Source: Chloroflexi bacterium TSY
GTDB lineage: Bacteria > Chloroflexota > Anaerolineae > Caldilineales > Caldilineaceae
DNA: 64,000 nt
Assembly (NCBI GenBank): GCA_019217005.1
Contig: JAHBNG010000003.1
Coordinates: 248,001 to 312,000, forward strand
Reading direction: 5' to 3'
A model generated the notes under the pieces. The model was given only the letters and a program-made list of their open reading frames with translations, was not told the origin of the DNA and searched no databases. A program made the position numbers and the translations under genes. Below, piece after piece: positions 45,729 to 54,441 of this stretch. The first letter of the stretch is position 1; the number at the start of each line of letters is the position of its first letter.

Positions 45729-46274
45729 ATGATCGACTATTTTCCTTTGATTCACAAATACATATCACCAACGAGCGCTGTTTATCCTATTTATATGACT
45801 CATTGTCATTTGGTTGCCAATAAAGCTCTAACAATTGCACGGAAATTGGGGCTGTCAGATGAAAGTCAGCGGTTCATTGAAGAAGCTGCCATGCTGCACG
45901 ATATTGGGATCATCAAAGTGGACAGTCCGGGAATCTATTGCTATGGTGAACTACCCTATCTTTGTCATCTGACTGAAGGTAGTGCGATTCTGAACAGGGA
46001 AGGTCTATCCAGACATGCGCGGGTTGCGGAATGTCATGCAAGCACGGGGATTATGCGTGAGGAAATTTTAGAGAATGCGCTCCCACTTCCACCAAGAGAT
46101 CTTGTTCCCGAAACAGTAGAAGAAGAGATCATTAGCTTTGCAGATTTCTTTTACTCGAAAAACATCAAACGTCTTTGGCATGAGAAACAGCTCGACAAGA
46201 TTCGCGCCAACGTCAGCAAATATGGACCCGCAAAAGAAGCAAAACTCGAGGAGTGGATCGAGCGGTTTTTATAA
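45729..46274 (+). CDS. HD-domain phosphohydrolase-like protein
   Basis: 181 residues. A metal-dependent HD domain: His in MTHCHLVANKALTIARKLG, the HD pair in EEAAMLHDIGIIKVD, and further His residues in LTEGSAILNREGLSRHARVAECHAS. HDIG-type proteins hydrolyse phosphate esters of nucleotides or similar substrates; nothing here names the substrate. The stop codon overlaps the start of the epimerase gene (TAATG), so the two are translationally coupled. Confidence 0.88.
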   Translation: MIDYFPLIHKYISPTSAVYPIYMTHCHLVANKALTIARKLGLSDESQRFIEEAAMLHDIGIIKVDSPGIYCYGELPYLCHLTEGSAILNREGLSRHARVAECHASTGIMREEILENALPLPPRDLVPETVEEEIISFADFFYSKNIKRLWHEKQLDKIRANVSKYGPAKEAKLEEWIERFL

Positions 46275-46678
46275 TGTTCAAACGAATTGATCATGTGGGG
46301 ATTGTCGTCAATAGCCTTGACGAGAGTTTAGAAACTTATTGCGACCAACTAGGATTTCGCTTACTAGAACGACAGAACTTACCGGAGCACAAAGTCGAAG
46401 TCGCCTTTTTGGATGCAAAGAATGGGACGATTGAGCTTCTCGCTCCTACCGATCCAACAAGTGGCACGGCGCAATTCTTGCAAAAGCGCGGCGAAGGGAC
46501 TCATCACATCTGCTTTGAGGTCGATGATATCAAAAAAACGCTGTCGGAACTGCACGCCCAAGGCACACGTTTGATTGACGAAGTGCCGCGTCAGGGGGTT
46601 CACGGACTGGTAGCCTTTGTTCACCCCAGGGCAGCGCACGGAACAATGATTGAGTTATTACAGAAGGATACCAATTGA
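46274..46678 (+). CDS. mce: Methylmalonyl-CoA epimerase
   Basis: 134 residues in a glyoxalase/VOC fold, the usual epimerase size. RIDHVGIVVNSLDESLETY, with the metal-binding His, is followed by VEVAFLDAKNGTIELLAP (Glu), EGTHHICFEVDDI (His) and HGTMIELLQ (Glu). It interconverts (S)- and (R)-methylmalonyl-CoA, feeding the mutase encoded at 42543. The start is the ATG at 46274 in the TAATG overlap. Confidence 0.92.
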   Translation: MFKRIDHVGIVVNSLDESLETYCDQLGFRLLERQNLPEHKVEVAFLDAKNGTIELLAPTDPTSGTAQFLQKRGEGTHHICFEVDDIKKTLSELHAQGTRLIDEVPRQGVHGLVAFVHPRAAHGTMIELLQKDTN

Positions 46679-46680
46679 TT

Positions 46681-47187
46681 ATGACAGAATCCACGATTCA
46701 GGATTTAAGGGACGAGCAGAACCGATTAGACGATCGACCCAAAGAGACGAGTGTAGATGAACCAGTCGACAACAACCATGCAGCGTTGACAGAAGAGATC
46801 GGCTGGGCAGCACTCAAAACTGTTATTGATCCTGAAATCTTTCAAAACATTGTTGACTTGGGACTTGTCTATGGATTGGATGTCAAAGAGGACAATCATG
46901 TAGATGTGACCATGACCTTGACAACGCCTCACTGTCCAATGGGTCCACAGATCATCGAAGACGTCGAGCAAACCCTTGTTGAACATGGAGCACGTGCAGT
47001 TCAAGTGAACATCGTTTGGGACCCCATGTGGACGCCCGATGCAATGACGGATGAATTGAAACGTGAGCTTGGAATACTGGATGAAGAGTTTGGTATAGAA
47101 GAAGAGGATCCATTTGAAGAAGAGTATATTCCAGAGCCACCACAGCCGAAGAAAAAGGGCTTGCTGAGTCGACTATTTGGTTGGTAA
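46681..47187 (+). CDS. MIP18/PaaD family (DUF59) metal-sulfur cluster assembly factor
   Basis: 168 residues from the ATG at 46681, two bases after the epimerase stop. The DUF59 domain spans about 35-115: WAALKTVIDPEIFQNIVDLGLVYGLDVKEDNHVDVTMTLTTPHCPMGPQI. It has the DPE motif and the TPHCPMG cysteine, then VNIVWDPMWTPDAM. Such proteins help assemble Fe-S clusters. The N-terminal 35 residues are polar, and a charged Pro-containing tail ends KKKGLLSRLFGW. Confidence 0.88.
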   Translation: MTESTIQDLRDEQNRLDDRPKETSVDEPVDNNHAALTEEIGWAALKTVIDPEIFQNIVDLGLVYGLDVKEDNHVDVTMTLTTPHCPMGPQIIEDVEQTLVEHGARAVQVNIVWDPMWTPDAMTDELKRELGILDEEFGIEEEDPFEEEYIPEPPQPKKKGLLSRLFGW

Positions 47188-47196
47188 CAAAGAACA

Positions 47197-47859
47197 ATGC
47201 TCCAACATGCCTTTGAATTCTCTATATTTTCGTTTCGCCAACCCCAATGGCGCGCCCCAGAGGCCTTATTGACTCAGACGGTTGTGTTATTGCTGGGCTC
47301 TGTGCTTTGGGTTTTTCTCTATGGATGGCTCAGTCGTTATTTTTGGATTCATGGAATTCAGCTGGATCAGACAGGACTGGTCTTGATCGGATCCTGTATT
47401 CTTCTCGGCGTTAGCATTGCATTGGGATGGTATCGAACCATCAAATTTTGGCAGACGCCTCTCGCTCCAAAGCAAATCCGCGGTCCGCTCACGCAGTCTC
47501 AGATGCTTGAGCTATCGCCTGCAGAATTCGAAGAATATGTTGCCAATACGATTTTCGTTAACCAGGGCTATATTGTCCACGATACACCTCACGTGAAGGA
47601 CGGTGGGATCGATATCCTGTTGGAAGACGAAAATGGATTGAGAGCTATCGTTCAATGCAAACGCTATCGAGGTACGGTTGGTGCGGGTACTGTGCGAGGG
47701 CTCTATGGCACCATGATTCATGAACAGGCCGCCTATGCTTATCTAGTGACGACAGGTCGGATCAGCAGCGATGCGCGTAAATGGGCTGAAGGAAAACCAA
47801 TTGGACTCATTGATGGTGAGATGTTGGAGCGCCTCGTGCAAAGAGTTTTCCATGACTAA
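47197..47859 (+). CDS. Membrane-anchored Mrr-like restriction endonuclease-fold protein
   Basis: 220 residues. Two hydrophobic helices (about 28-50 and 57-80) precede a cytosolic Mrr_cat domain starting near 108 (LSPAEFEEYVANTIFVNQGY). The PD-(D/E)xK-type core is visible: VKDGGIDILL (Asp), then IVQCKRY with the catalytic Gln/Lys. Mrr-domain proteins cleave modified DNA or act in unknown processes; the membrane-anchored type is common and often not a restriction enzyme. It lies 10 bases after the MIP18 gene, and its stop is overlapped by the GDPD start by eight bases, so it is part of a run of coupled genes. Confidence 0.88.
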   Translation: MLQHAFEFSIFSFRQPQWRAPEALLTQTVVLLLGSVLWVFLYGWLSRYFWIHGIQLDQTGLVLIGSCILLGVSIALGWYRTIKFWQTPLAPKQIRGPLTQSQMLELSPAEFEEYVANTIFVNQGYIVHDTPHVKDGGIDILLEDENGLRAIVQCKRYRGTVGAGTVRGLYGTMIHEQAAYAYLVTTGRISSDARKWAEGKPIGLIDGEMLERLVQRVFHD

Positions 47860-48595
47860 GCAATCGCTCATTTTTGCACACCGCGGTGCCCGTGAAGCAG
47901 CACCCGAAAATACACTTCCCGCGTTTGCCAAGGCGCTGGAGATGGGTGTTGATGGTATTGAGTTGGATGTTCAATGCAGTTCGGATGGAGAACTTGTCGT
48001 CATACACGACTTCGATGTCGATAAAACAACGAACGGTGTAGGACCGGTAAGTCAGTTTGCAGTTGCCGAGCTGTTAAAATTGGATGCAGGCAGTCATTTT
48101 GACCCAGCTTATTCCGATATTCGGATTCCACGCTTCGTCGACGTACTGGATCTGGTGCAAGACAGGTGCATCATCAATGTCGAAATTAAAAGCCGCGATG
48201 CAAAGGGCGGACCAGAAGTGGAACCACTGGTCGAACTGATTCAAACGCGCAACCTCTATGAGCAAGTCATCGTCTCCAGTTTCAACCCACCTACTCTCAT
48301 CAAAATGCGCTGGACCGATCCCAAAGTCTCGCTTGGGCTCCTCTATTTTGAGCCATTGCCATCCTACCTGCAAAAAGCATGGTTCAGCCCAATCATCGCT
48401 CCAGAAGCTCTTCATCCTCATCATACATTGATCGATCAAGAATGGCTGGGGCAAGCCAAAGCAGATGGCTATTCAGTCAATACCTGGACGGTCAATGATT
48501 TGGACGAAGCGCAAAGATTGGCAAAGCTTGGCGTTGATGTCATTATGACAGATGTGCCAGACCAGTTGTTGGCCAAGTTACGGTCAATCCCATGA
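47852..48595 (+). CDS. Glycerophosphodiester phosphodiesterase
   Basis: 247 residues from the ATG at 47852, overlapping the end of the Mrr-like gene. GDPD signatures are HRGAREAAPENTLPAFAKAL (HR, E-N), DGIELDVQCSSDGELVVIHD (E-D, H) and NVEIKS (E-K). The TIM-barrel ends YSVNTWTVNDLDEAQRLAKLGVDVIMTDVPD. It hydrolyses glycerophosphodiesters to glycerol-3-phosphate and an alcohol. No signal peptide is present, so it is cytosolic. Its stop overlaps the mevalonate kinase start (ATGA). Confidence 0.92.
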   Translation: MTKQSLIFAHRGAREAAPENTLPAFAKALEMGVDGIELDVQCSSDGELVVIHDFDVDKTTNGVGPVSQFAVAELLKLDAGSHFDPAYSDIRIPRFVDVLDLVQDRCIINVEIKSRDAKGGPEVEPLVELIQTRNLYEQVIVSSFNPPTLIKMRWTDPKVSLGLLYFEPLPSYLQKAWFSPIIAPEALHPHHTLIDQEWLGQAKADGYSVNTWTVNDLDEAQRLAKLGVDVIMTDVPDQLLAKLRSIP

Positions 48596-49530
48596 CGACC
48601 GCATCCGCGCCAGGCAAAGTCATCCTCTTTGGTGAACATGCAGTTGTTTACGGTCGTCCCGCAATTGCAGTTCCCGTTTGGGATGTCACCGCCACCGCCA
48701 CCATCACACAGCAAACGCCCGGCAGCGGATGCATCGTAGTCGCCCACGATACCGACCAAATTCTTTCGCTGGCTCATAGTGGAAATGAAGAGCCGCTTGC
48801 CGTTCTTGTCCGTCTGGCCTTGAAGCATCTTTCAATCCGTCGTATGCCCGACTGGCGGATTGATCTCCTCAGCACGATCCCCATTGTGAGCGGACTGGGA
48901 AGCGGTGCAGCAGTCAGTGCGGCGATTGTACGCGCTCTCTTTGCTCATACGGGGCGTCAGGTTCAAGCCGAAGTTGTGAGTCAACTTGTTTATGAAACAG
49001 AGAAGCTCTTTCATGGAACACCAAGCGGCATCGATAATACGGTGATTGCCCACGAGAAGCCGGTTTGGTTTGTCAAAGGAACCCAGCCCGAGCCATTTAC
49101 GCCTGTTGGATCGATCACACTTGTCATTGCCGATAGCGGCATCTCAAGTCCCACCAAAGAAGCAGTGGGTGATGTGCGAATGGCGTGGCAAGCCGACGCT
49201 GTTCGCTATGAAGAACTCTTCGACACAATCGGACAGCTCGTCACTCGTGCAAGAAGCGTTTTGGAGCAGACAGACCCAGCGAGACAAGTCGAGCTCGGTT
49301 CGCTCATGAATCAAAACCAAGAGATACTCCGTGATATCGGTGTGAGTTCTTCTACACTTGATCACCTCATCCAAGCTGCGCTCAATGCGGGTGCACTTGG
49401 GGCCAAATTGAGCGGAGGTGGACGAGGTGGAAACATCATTGCACTCGTAGACGAGCAAACAGCTTCGCCTGTTCAGCAAGCGTTGAAAGAGGCGGGAGCC
49501 AAGCGAGTGATAGTAACATCTGTTGGGTGA
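48592..49530 (+). CDS. mvk: Mevalonate kinase
   Basis: 312 residues in the GHMP kinase fold. The N-terminal substrate motif is SAPGKVILFGEHAVVYGRPAIAVPV. The ATP-binding loop is IPIVSGLGSGAAVSAAIVRALF, and the C-terminal motif is GALGAKLSGGGRGGNIIALV. FHGTPSGIDNTV marks mevalonate kinase rather than homoserine or galactokinase. It phosphorylates mevalonate at O5. Its presence suggests isoprenoid synthesis by the mevalonate route, which occurs in some Chloroflexota; the other pathway genes are not in the window. It overlaps the GDPD gene by four bases. Confidence 0.92.
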   Translation: MTTASAPGKVILFGEHAVVYGRPAIAVPVWDVTATATITQQTPGSGCIVVAHDTDQILSLAHSGNEEPLAVLVRLALKHLSIRRMPDWRIDLLSTIPIVSGLGSGAAVSAAIVRALFAHTGRQVQAEVVSQLVYETEKLFHGTPSGIDNTVIAHEKPVWFVKGTQPEPFTPVGSITLVIADSGISSPTKEAVGDVRMAWQADAVRYEELFDTIGQLVTRARSVLEQTDPARQVELGSLMNQNQEILRDIGVSSSTLDHLIQAALNAGALGAKLSGGGRGGNIIALVDEQTASPVQQALKEAGAKRVIVTSVG

Positions 49531-49592
49531 AGATCGAGTCTGTTTTATATTTTTCAGGTAGAACAATGAGAACCGTGATATAATAGATAATC

Positions 49593-51401
49593 ATGAGGTA
49601 TACTTACCAAACGCATCAATATATGGCCAACGAATCTGGCACCGTCATCAAAGACTGGGGTGGAAAACTACCTGTTGCGCTCACCATGCCCAATACCTAT
49701 TATGTAGGCATGAGCAGCTTGGCGCTCCAGCTTCTCTACAGTTGGTTTAACGGCGAACCAGATCTGCTCTGCGAACGAATCTTCTGGGAGAAAGGCGCGC
49801 TGCAAGCTGGTCAGCCGCTGCTTTCACTAGAGAGTGCACGTCCAGCAACTGATTTCAAGCTTTGGGCCTTCACGATCTCGTGGGAGATGGACTATTTCAA
49901 TGTCGTCGAATTGCTACGCCAGGCTGGTATATCGCCTCTAGCTGCCGACCGTCTTGACTCAGCCCAATGGGACGGCACTCCATGGCCACTCTTGATTGCG
50001 GGTGGTCCTGGTGTCACCATGAATCCCGAACCAATGGCCCCCTTCTTTGATGCAATTCTGATAGGCGAAGGAGAAGAGGCAGTTCCGGCACTGATCGATC
50101 TCTGCCGCGATGGCTTAGATGCCGAACGGGATGCGCTATTGGCAAGCCTCAATCGAACAGCAGGCTGGTATGTCCCGGCATTGCGTCCCTCAAACCGTAA
50201 GCTGCGTGACTTTCAACCAGTTGAGCGGCTCTGGGCGCGTAGCCTGCCCGACCACCACACCATGTCCACGCTTTGGACGCCAGAGACAGAGTTTGGCAAT
50301 ATGCACCTGATGGAAATTGCCCGCGGCTGTGGACGAGGTTGTCGCTTTTGTTTGGCAGGCTATGTCTATCGTCCACCACGTGAACAGCCGCAGGAAAAGC
50401 TCTTGGCCTCTGCGCAGAAGGCCATCGACAATGGCTACACGAAGATCGGTTTGGTCAGCGCTGCCGTGAGTGACCACACGCAGATCGATGAACTGGCCAC
50501 CGAGTTACAGCGGATGGGTGCCTCTATCAGCGCCAGTTCAATGCGGATGGATCCCATTAGCGTGCCGCTCATTCGCGCAATGGCTGAAAGTGGAGCCAAA
50601 ACATTGACCGTTGCGCCCGAAGCAGGGAGCCAGCGTCTGCGAAACGTGATCAACAAAACCCAGACAGAAGAGCAGATGATGCGGGCCATTTCGCTGGCAC
50701 AAGAGGTCAATTTCCCACAACTCAAGCTCTACTTCATGGTCGGTCATCCAACCGAGACAGAAGAGGACATCCAGGCCCTAATTGATTTTACGTTGCAAGC
50801 ACGTACGCGGTTCAAGCGACGGATTGCAATCAATGCAACACCGTTTGTGCCCAAAGCACACACCCCCTTTCAGTGGGCAGGGATGGTCTCGTCCAAAGTG
50901 CTTCGTAAACGTCAAAAGATGATTCACAAGGCGCTGGTTCGTCAGGGCGTGCAGGTACGGGCAGATTCTCCTGAATGGGCCGAGGTACAGGCTGTCCTTA
51001 GTCGTGGGGATCGTGCCTTGGCACAGGTCTTGCTCGAGATTCCATCTGGTGGGCTAACAGTGCGTACTTTCTTCCAGACGATGGAGCGTCTTGGATTAGA
51101 GAAAGAACATTACACAGGCGAATGGGATGTGGGCTCACCGCTCCCGTGGGACATTGTGCAGAGCGGCGTCAGCGAAAATTACTTTCACTATGAGCTTAAG
51201 CTCGCCGCACGGGACGAAACGGGGTTGAGCTGCCCACCCGATTCAGCAGGCTGTCTGAGTTGTCAGGTATGTGACACGGAGTGGGCATTTCGCTACGGTG
51301 AGAACGCTCAGCGCCCCATACCAGCCGTGCACGGCGGTCCATGGCGAGCGCAGGATTGGTTGCCATTGACCAAGATCAAGAATGGGGGCACTGTGCGCTA
51401 A
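49593..51401 (+). CDS. B12-binding-domain radical SAM protein (TIGR03960-like)
   Basis: 602 residues. The N-terminal third has a cobalamin-binding-like fold (LPVALTMPNTYYVGMSSLALQLLYSWFN, then LLIAGGPGVTMNPEP with IGEGEEAVPALIDL). The radical SAM core follows, with the CxxxCxxC cluster motif CGRGCRFCLAG near residue 245. YTKIGLVSAAVSDHTQI, LTVAPEAGSQRLRNVINKTQTEEQM and LYFMVGHPTETEEDI are also present. The C-terminal region has Cys pairs (LSCPPDSAGCLSCQVC), perhaps for a further cluster. Family members are uncharacterised; in this phylum they are often adjacent to or fused with a TIGR03936-type domain, which is absent here. Confidence 0.92.
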   Translation: MRYTYQTHQYMANESGTVIKDWGGKLPVALTMPNTYYVGMSSLALQLLYSWFNGEPDLLCERIFWEKGALQAGQPLLSLESARPATDFKLWAFTISWEMDYFNVVELLRQAGISPLAADRLDSAQWDGTPWPLLIAGGPGVTMNPEPMAPFFDAILIGEGEEAVPALIDLCRDGLDAERDALLASLNRTAGWYVPALRPSNRKLRDFQPVERLWARSLPDHHTMSTLWTPETEFGNMHLMEIARGCGRGCRFCLAGYVYRPPREQPQEKLLASAQKAIDNGYTKIGLVSAAVSDHTQIDELATELQRMGASISASSMRMDPISVPLIRAMAESGAKTLTVAPEAGSQRLRNVINKTQTEEQMMRAISLAQEVNFPQLKLYFMVGHPTETEEDIQALIDFTLQARTRFKRRIAINATPFVPKAHTPFQWAGMVSSKVLRKRQKMIHKALVRQGVQVRADSPEWAEVQAVLSRGDRALAQVLLEIPSGGLTVRTFFQTMERLGLEKEHYTGEWDVGSPLPWDIVQSGVSENYFHYELKLAARDETGLSCPPDSAGCLSCQVCDTEWAFRYGENAQRPIPAVHGGPWRAQDWLPLTKIKNGGTVR

Positions 51402-51403
51402 CG

Positions 51404-51652
51404 TTGATTGAACCGGATCTCTACCAGAAAGTAGCTATGGAGGCACGAACACGTGGTGTATCTCCTGAAACATTTGTTAACTTATGGGTAGTCGAGCGGC
51501 AATTTCAAAATAGGGCGTTCCAGGTGACAGTCACTCACGAATGCACTGAAAGGGTTGATGAACTTTCGTTCTCGCCTTTGCGGAAGGTGACCGTCACTTC
51601 ACGACCCAGCGGGCGTGAACTTCCGCCGCCAAGTGGGAGATTTCGGGAGTGA
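51404..51652 (+). CDS. Small ribbon-helix-helix-like ORF running into a palindrome
   Basis: A frame starting at TTG 51404 encodes IEPDLYQKVAMEARTRGVSPETFVNLWVVERQ, which has the LYxxVxxxAxxRGVSPETFVNLW look of a ribbon-helix-helix antitoxin or regulator. After about 37 residues the frame enters the palindromic element at 51520-51663 and is no longer gene-like. It is probably a fragment or a decayed gene; no toxin partner is seen. Confidence 0.35.
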   Translation: MIEPDLYQKVAMEARTRGVSPETFVNLWVVERQFQNRAFQVTVTHECTERVDELSFSPLRKVTVTSRPSGRELPPPSGRFRE

Positions 51653-51663
51653 CTGTCACCTGG
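51520..51663. repeat. 144-bp palindromic element with perfect 17-bp ends
   Basis: CCAGGTGACAGTCACTC at 51520-51536 is exactly inverted at 51647-51663. The surrounding CAATTTCAAA / TTTGAAATTG and GTAGTCGAGC sequences (about 51488 and 51701) extend the symmetry and suggest insertion into an older duplicated site. Confidence 0.8.
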
Positions 51664-51759
51664 CCCACCACTGTCCCGTTTCCAATTTGAAATTGCTGGT
51701 AGTCGAGCATCTAGCTGGACTTGAAGCGGTATCATAAAATTCACCTCAACAACCAGTAC

Positions 51760-52809
51760 GTGAAAAATTTCGTCAGATATCTATTTCTCTTTTCCATACT
51801 ATTCAGCGCTTGTACGTCACTCCAGCTTCTATCGCCTTCTGAAGCACCAACCGACCAAGTCAAAGATGCATTTTATTACAATCAGCGCCTGGGTCGAGGG
51901 ATTAACTTGGGGAATGCGCTAGAAGCACCGTATGAAGGCGCTTGGGAGATTACGCTACAAGCTCAATTCTTTTCCGAGATAGCCGCGGCAGGGTTCGATT
52001 CGGTACGTATCCCGATTCGTTGGTCAGCCTATGCGGCGAAAGAGCCACCCTATCAACTCGCCGACCGCATCACAGAACGCGTCGATTGGGCCATCGATCA
52101 AGCATTTGAGAACAATTTGGTCGTTGTGATCAACATTCATCATTACAATGAGATCGCTACCGACCCAGCTGGACAACGCGCGCGTTTTTTGGCAATTTGG
52201 CAGCAATTGGCCGAACGCTATCGCGATCGACCAGATACGCTCTACTTTGAAATCTTGAACGAACCCCACGACAATTTGAGTGGATCAGCCTGGCAATCTC
52301 TGTGGCTTGAGGTCTTTGCCATTATCCGCGAGTTGAATCCGACACGGCCCGTAATCGTGGGGCCCCATCAGTGGAACAATATTGGACAACTTGCCACGCT
52401 CGACATCCCAGACAATGCCCAGAACCTGATCATTACCTATCACTACTACAACCCCTTCCAATTTACTCATCAAGGAGCGAGCTGGGTAGCGGGCAGCAAT
52501 GCGTGGCTTGGGACAGAGTGGACCGGCTCAGATGCACAGGTCAAAGCAGTACAGCGAGATTTCACGCGGGCAGCCGAATGGGCTGAGACGAAGAATATGC
52601 CATTATTTATGGGAGAATTTGGTGCCTATCAGCGCGGCGATATGGAATCGCGTGTGCGGTGGACAACCGTTGTGCGAGAAGAGGCAGAAGCACGCGGGTT
52701 TTCATGGGCCTATTGGGAATTCGGTGCGGGTTTTGGGGCTTATGATCGGGTGAATCAAAAGTGGAATGAGCCGTTAATACGAGCACTGATCCCAGAAGGG
52801 GTAAAATAG
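51760..52809 (+). CDS. Secreted GH5-family glycoside hydrolase (lipoprotein)
   Basis: 349 residues from the GTG at 51760, which gives a short basic start, a hydrophobic stretch (FVRYLFLFSILFSAC) and a lipobox-like FSAC/T; a TTG at 51721 is the alternative. The GH5 fold is clear: LGRGINLGNALEAPYEGAWE, FDSVRIPIRWSAY, VVVINIHHYNEI, and YFEILNEPHDN with the acid/base Glu. LIITYHYYNPFQFTHQ and PLFMGEFGAYQRGD, with the nucleophile Glu, follow. It cleaves beta-1,4-glucan or mannan outside the cell; the exact polysaccharide is not determined. It is a short, single-domain enzyme without a binding module and has no sugar-use neighbours. Confidence 0.9.
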   Translation: MKNFVRYLFLFSILFSACTSLQLLSPSEAPTDQVKDAFYYNQRLGRGINLGNALEAPYEGAWEITLQAQFFSEIAAAGFDSVRIPIRWSAYAAKEPPYQLADRITERVDWAIDQAFENNLVVVINIHHYNEIATDPAGQRARFLAIWQQLAERYRDRPDTLYFEILNEPHDNLSGSAWQSLWLEVFAIIRELNPTRPVIVGPHQWNNIGQLATLDIPDNAQNLIITYHYYNPFQFTHQGASWVAGSNAWLGTEWTGSDAQVKAVQRDFTRAAEWAETKNMPLFMGEFGAYQRGDMESRVRWTTVVREEAEARGFSWAYWEFGAGFGAYDRVNQKWNEPLIRALIPEGVK

Positions 52810-52962
52810 ACTCAGTCGATCCAAAATGTGTCGGTTCTTTGGGAGTTCAGGGGTTGACAGGCGAAGAAAGCGTTCCAAAGTGGGTGTAATCAAATCGTCA
52901 TACAGGGAGACACAAGTTCCGTTACATACTCTGTGATACGTTCAGTCTTCAAGGAGAAAGAG

Positions 52963-53319
52963 ATGGCAAATCGAACAACCATTGGGCGCGGCCTGCCCAT
53001 ACCGTGGGAACAGGTGCAGGGGGCAGTCTGGCTAATTGGCCTGGCCATCATTGCGTGGCAGGGGTGGTGGTGGCCCGGTATTCTGGTTTTGGTTGCGATA
53101 AGCGCATTGGTTCAGGGTGTCGTTGAGACAGTCCAAAAACAGCAAAAGGCGGAGCGAAAACTTGAGAAGGAACGTTCGATTGCTCTACCAGACCAATGCC
53201 CGAATTGCGGGAGTCCGACGAATGCCGAGAATGTCAAATGGACAAGCAAAACAGCAGCAGATTGTTCGTTTTGCGGTACCCAGTTGCCCACCACTTCGGG
53301 GAAAGCAATTCCAAAGTGA
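52963..53319 (+). CDS. Small membrane protein with zinc ribbon
   Basis: 118 residues from the ATG at 52963, preceded by AGGAG eight bases upstream. Two hydrophobic segments (AVWLIGLAIIAWQGWWWPGILVLVAISALVQGVVE) form a helical hairpin at about 21-55. A charged linker (KQQKAERKLEKERS) follows. A C-terminal zinc ribbon has CPNCGSP and CSFCGTQ. The function is unknown, and no homologous pathway is suggested by the neighbours. Confidence 0.7.
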   Translation: MANRTTIGRGLPIPWEQVQGAVWLIGLAIIAWQGWWWPGILVLVAISALVQGVVETVQKQQKAERKLEKERSIALPDQCPNCGSPTNAENVKWTSKTAADCSFCGTQLPTTSGKAIPK

Positions 53320-53372
53320 TGCCCTGTACCTCTATAATTATTTGAAATTGAGCAACTATTTGGCCATGCTTT

Positions 53373-53418
53373 GTTGCAAAGTTGCAGGGTGGCTAGTCGA
53401 ACCCTGCAACCTTGCAAC
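53373..53418 (+). terminator. Long stem-loop (terminator-like)
   Basis: The 18-base arm GTTGCAAAGTTGCAGGGT pairs with ACCCTGCAACCTTGCAAC (17 of 18) across a 10-base loop. It lies between the zinc-ribbon gene and the yfiH homologue. There is no clear T-tract, so it may be a repeat rather than a terminator. Confidence 0.55.
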
Positions 53419-53473
53419 AACTTGTCGGTTTGAGGCGGATCTGTGCTGAATAGTCACAATTGGAAAAGAGTCG

Positions 53474-54298
53474 ATGCAACGTATCACCCATTCAAATGGT
53501 GTTATCACCTATACCTTCGACTTTGCTCTTCAGATTGGGATCCCCATTCACATAAGTACTCGTCATGGTGGCGTCAGCCCAAAACCGTGGAATACGCTCA
53601 ATTTCAGCGTCAGTCGAGGTGATACGCGCGAGAATGTAGAGGCCAATCGTCAACGGCTGGCGGTCGCCCTGGGGATCAAGACCGATGAACTAGTGCGCTG
53701 TCATCAAGTTCATGGGACAAATGTTGCTATTGTGGGTTGGGACAATGCTGGTCAGTTTTTGGAGCAAACTGACTGCCTCGTAACAAATACCTGTGGGTTA
53801 CCCCTCTCATGGGTCTTTGCCGATTGTGTGCCCATCATCTTCTTTGATCCTATTCACAAGGTTCTGGGTGGCTGTCATGCGGGTTGGCGTGGAACGATCA
53901 ATGGAGCAGCGACGGCAACGCTTTGGGCGATGCAAGCAGCTTATGATACGAATCCAGCAGATGTGTGGGTTGGGATTGGACCCAGCATTGGTCCTGAGAG
54001 TTATGAGGTTGGCTCTGATGTAGTCGATCTGGCGTACGTCAAGCTAAAACGCGCCGGCAGATTTTTCACTTACCCAACTGGCAGCGAGAGCAATCCAACG
54101 TTCGATTTATGGCAGGCGAACGCAGCACAATTGGTTGATATAGGTGTATCACCAGACCGGCTCGAGATTGCTGAAATTGACACAGCTCAAAATACGCACG
54201 ATTTTTTCAGTCACCGGGCAGAGAAAGGCCAGTGTGGACTCTTCGCAATGGTGGCATGGTTAGAGAAATATTCGGTATCTCATGAAGGTATGATATAA
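53474..54298 (+). CDS. YfiH/PgeF family protein (polyphenol oxidase/peptidoglycan editing factor)
   Basis: 274 residues, the usual length. The signatures are STRHGGVSPKPWNTLNFS, VRCHQVHGTNVAIV and LVTNTCGLPLSWVFADCVPIIFFD. GGCHAGWRGTINGAA carries the catalytic Cys/His, and IGPSIGPESYEVGSDVVD follows. These proteins bind zinc; reported roles are purine nucleoside processing and removal of non-standard residues from peptidoglycan precursors. The ATG at 53474 follows a GAAAAGAG. The protein ends LFAMVAWLEKYSVSHEGMI, slightly longer than typical. Confidence 0.9.
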   Translation: MQRITHSNGVITYTFDFALQIGIPIHISTRHGGVSPKPWNTLNFSVSRGDTRENVEANRQRLAVALGIKTDELVRCHQVHGTNVAIVGWDNAGQFLEQTDCLVTNTCGLPLSWVFADCVPIIFFDPIHKVLGGCHAGWRGTINGAATATLWAMQAAYDTNPADVWVGIGPSIGPESYEVGSDVVDLAYVKLKRAGRFFTYPTGSESNPTFDLWQANAAQLVDIGVSPDRLEIAEIDTAQNTHDFFSHRAEKGQCGLFAMVAWLEKYSVSHEGMI

Positions 54299-54441
54299 AC
54301 TACACCGTTGACGTAGTATTAATTGTATGGCACAATTGTTCTATCGTTGTTCCGAATCCGTGGCTATCGGCTGGAGCAGAGCCATGATGTTAAAATTCGC
54401 CCAAATGCTCGTGATTGGATCTATAGTGCAATCAATCAAGT

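Noticed and set aside
47197..47859. Defence island around the Mrr-like protein
   Set aside because: No methyltransferase, helicase, toxin or phage gene is nearby, and the neighbours are metabolic genes with coupled translation.
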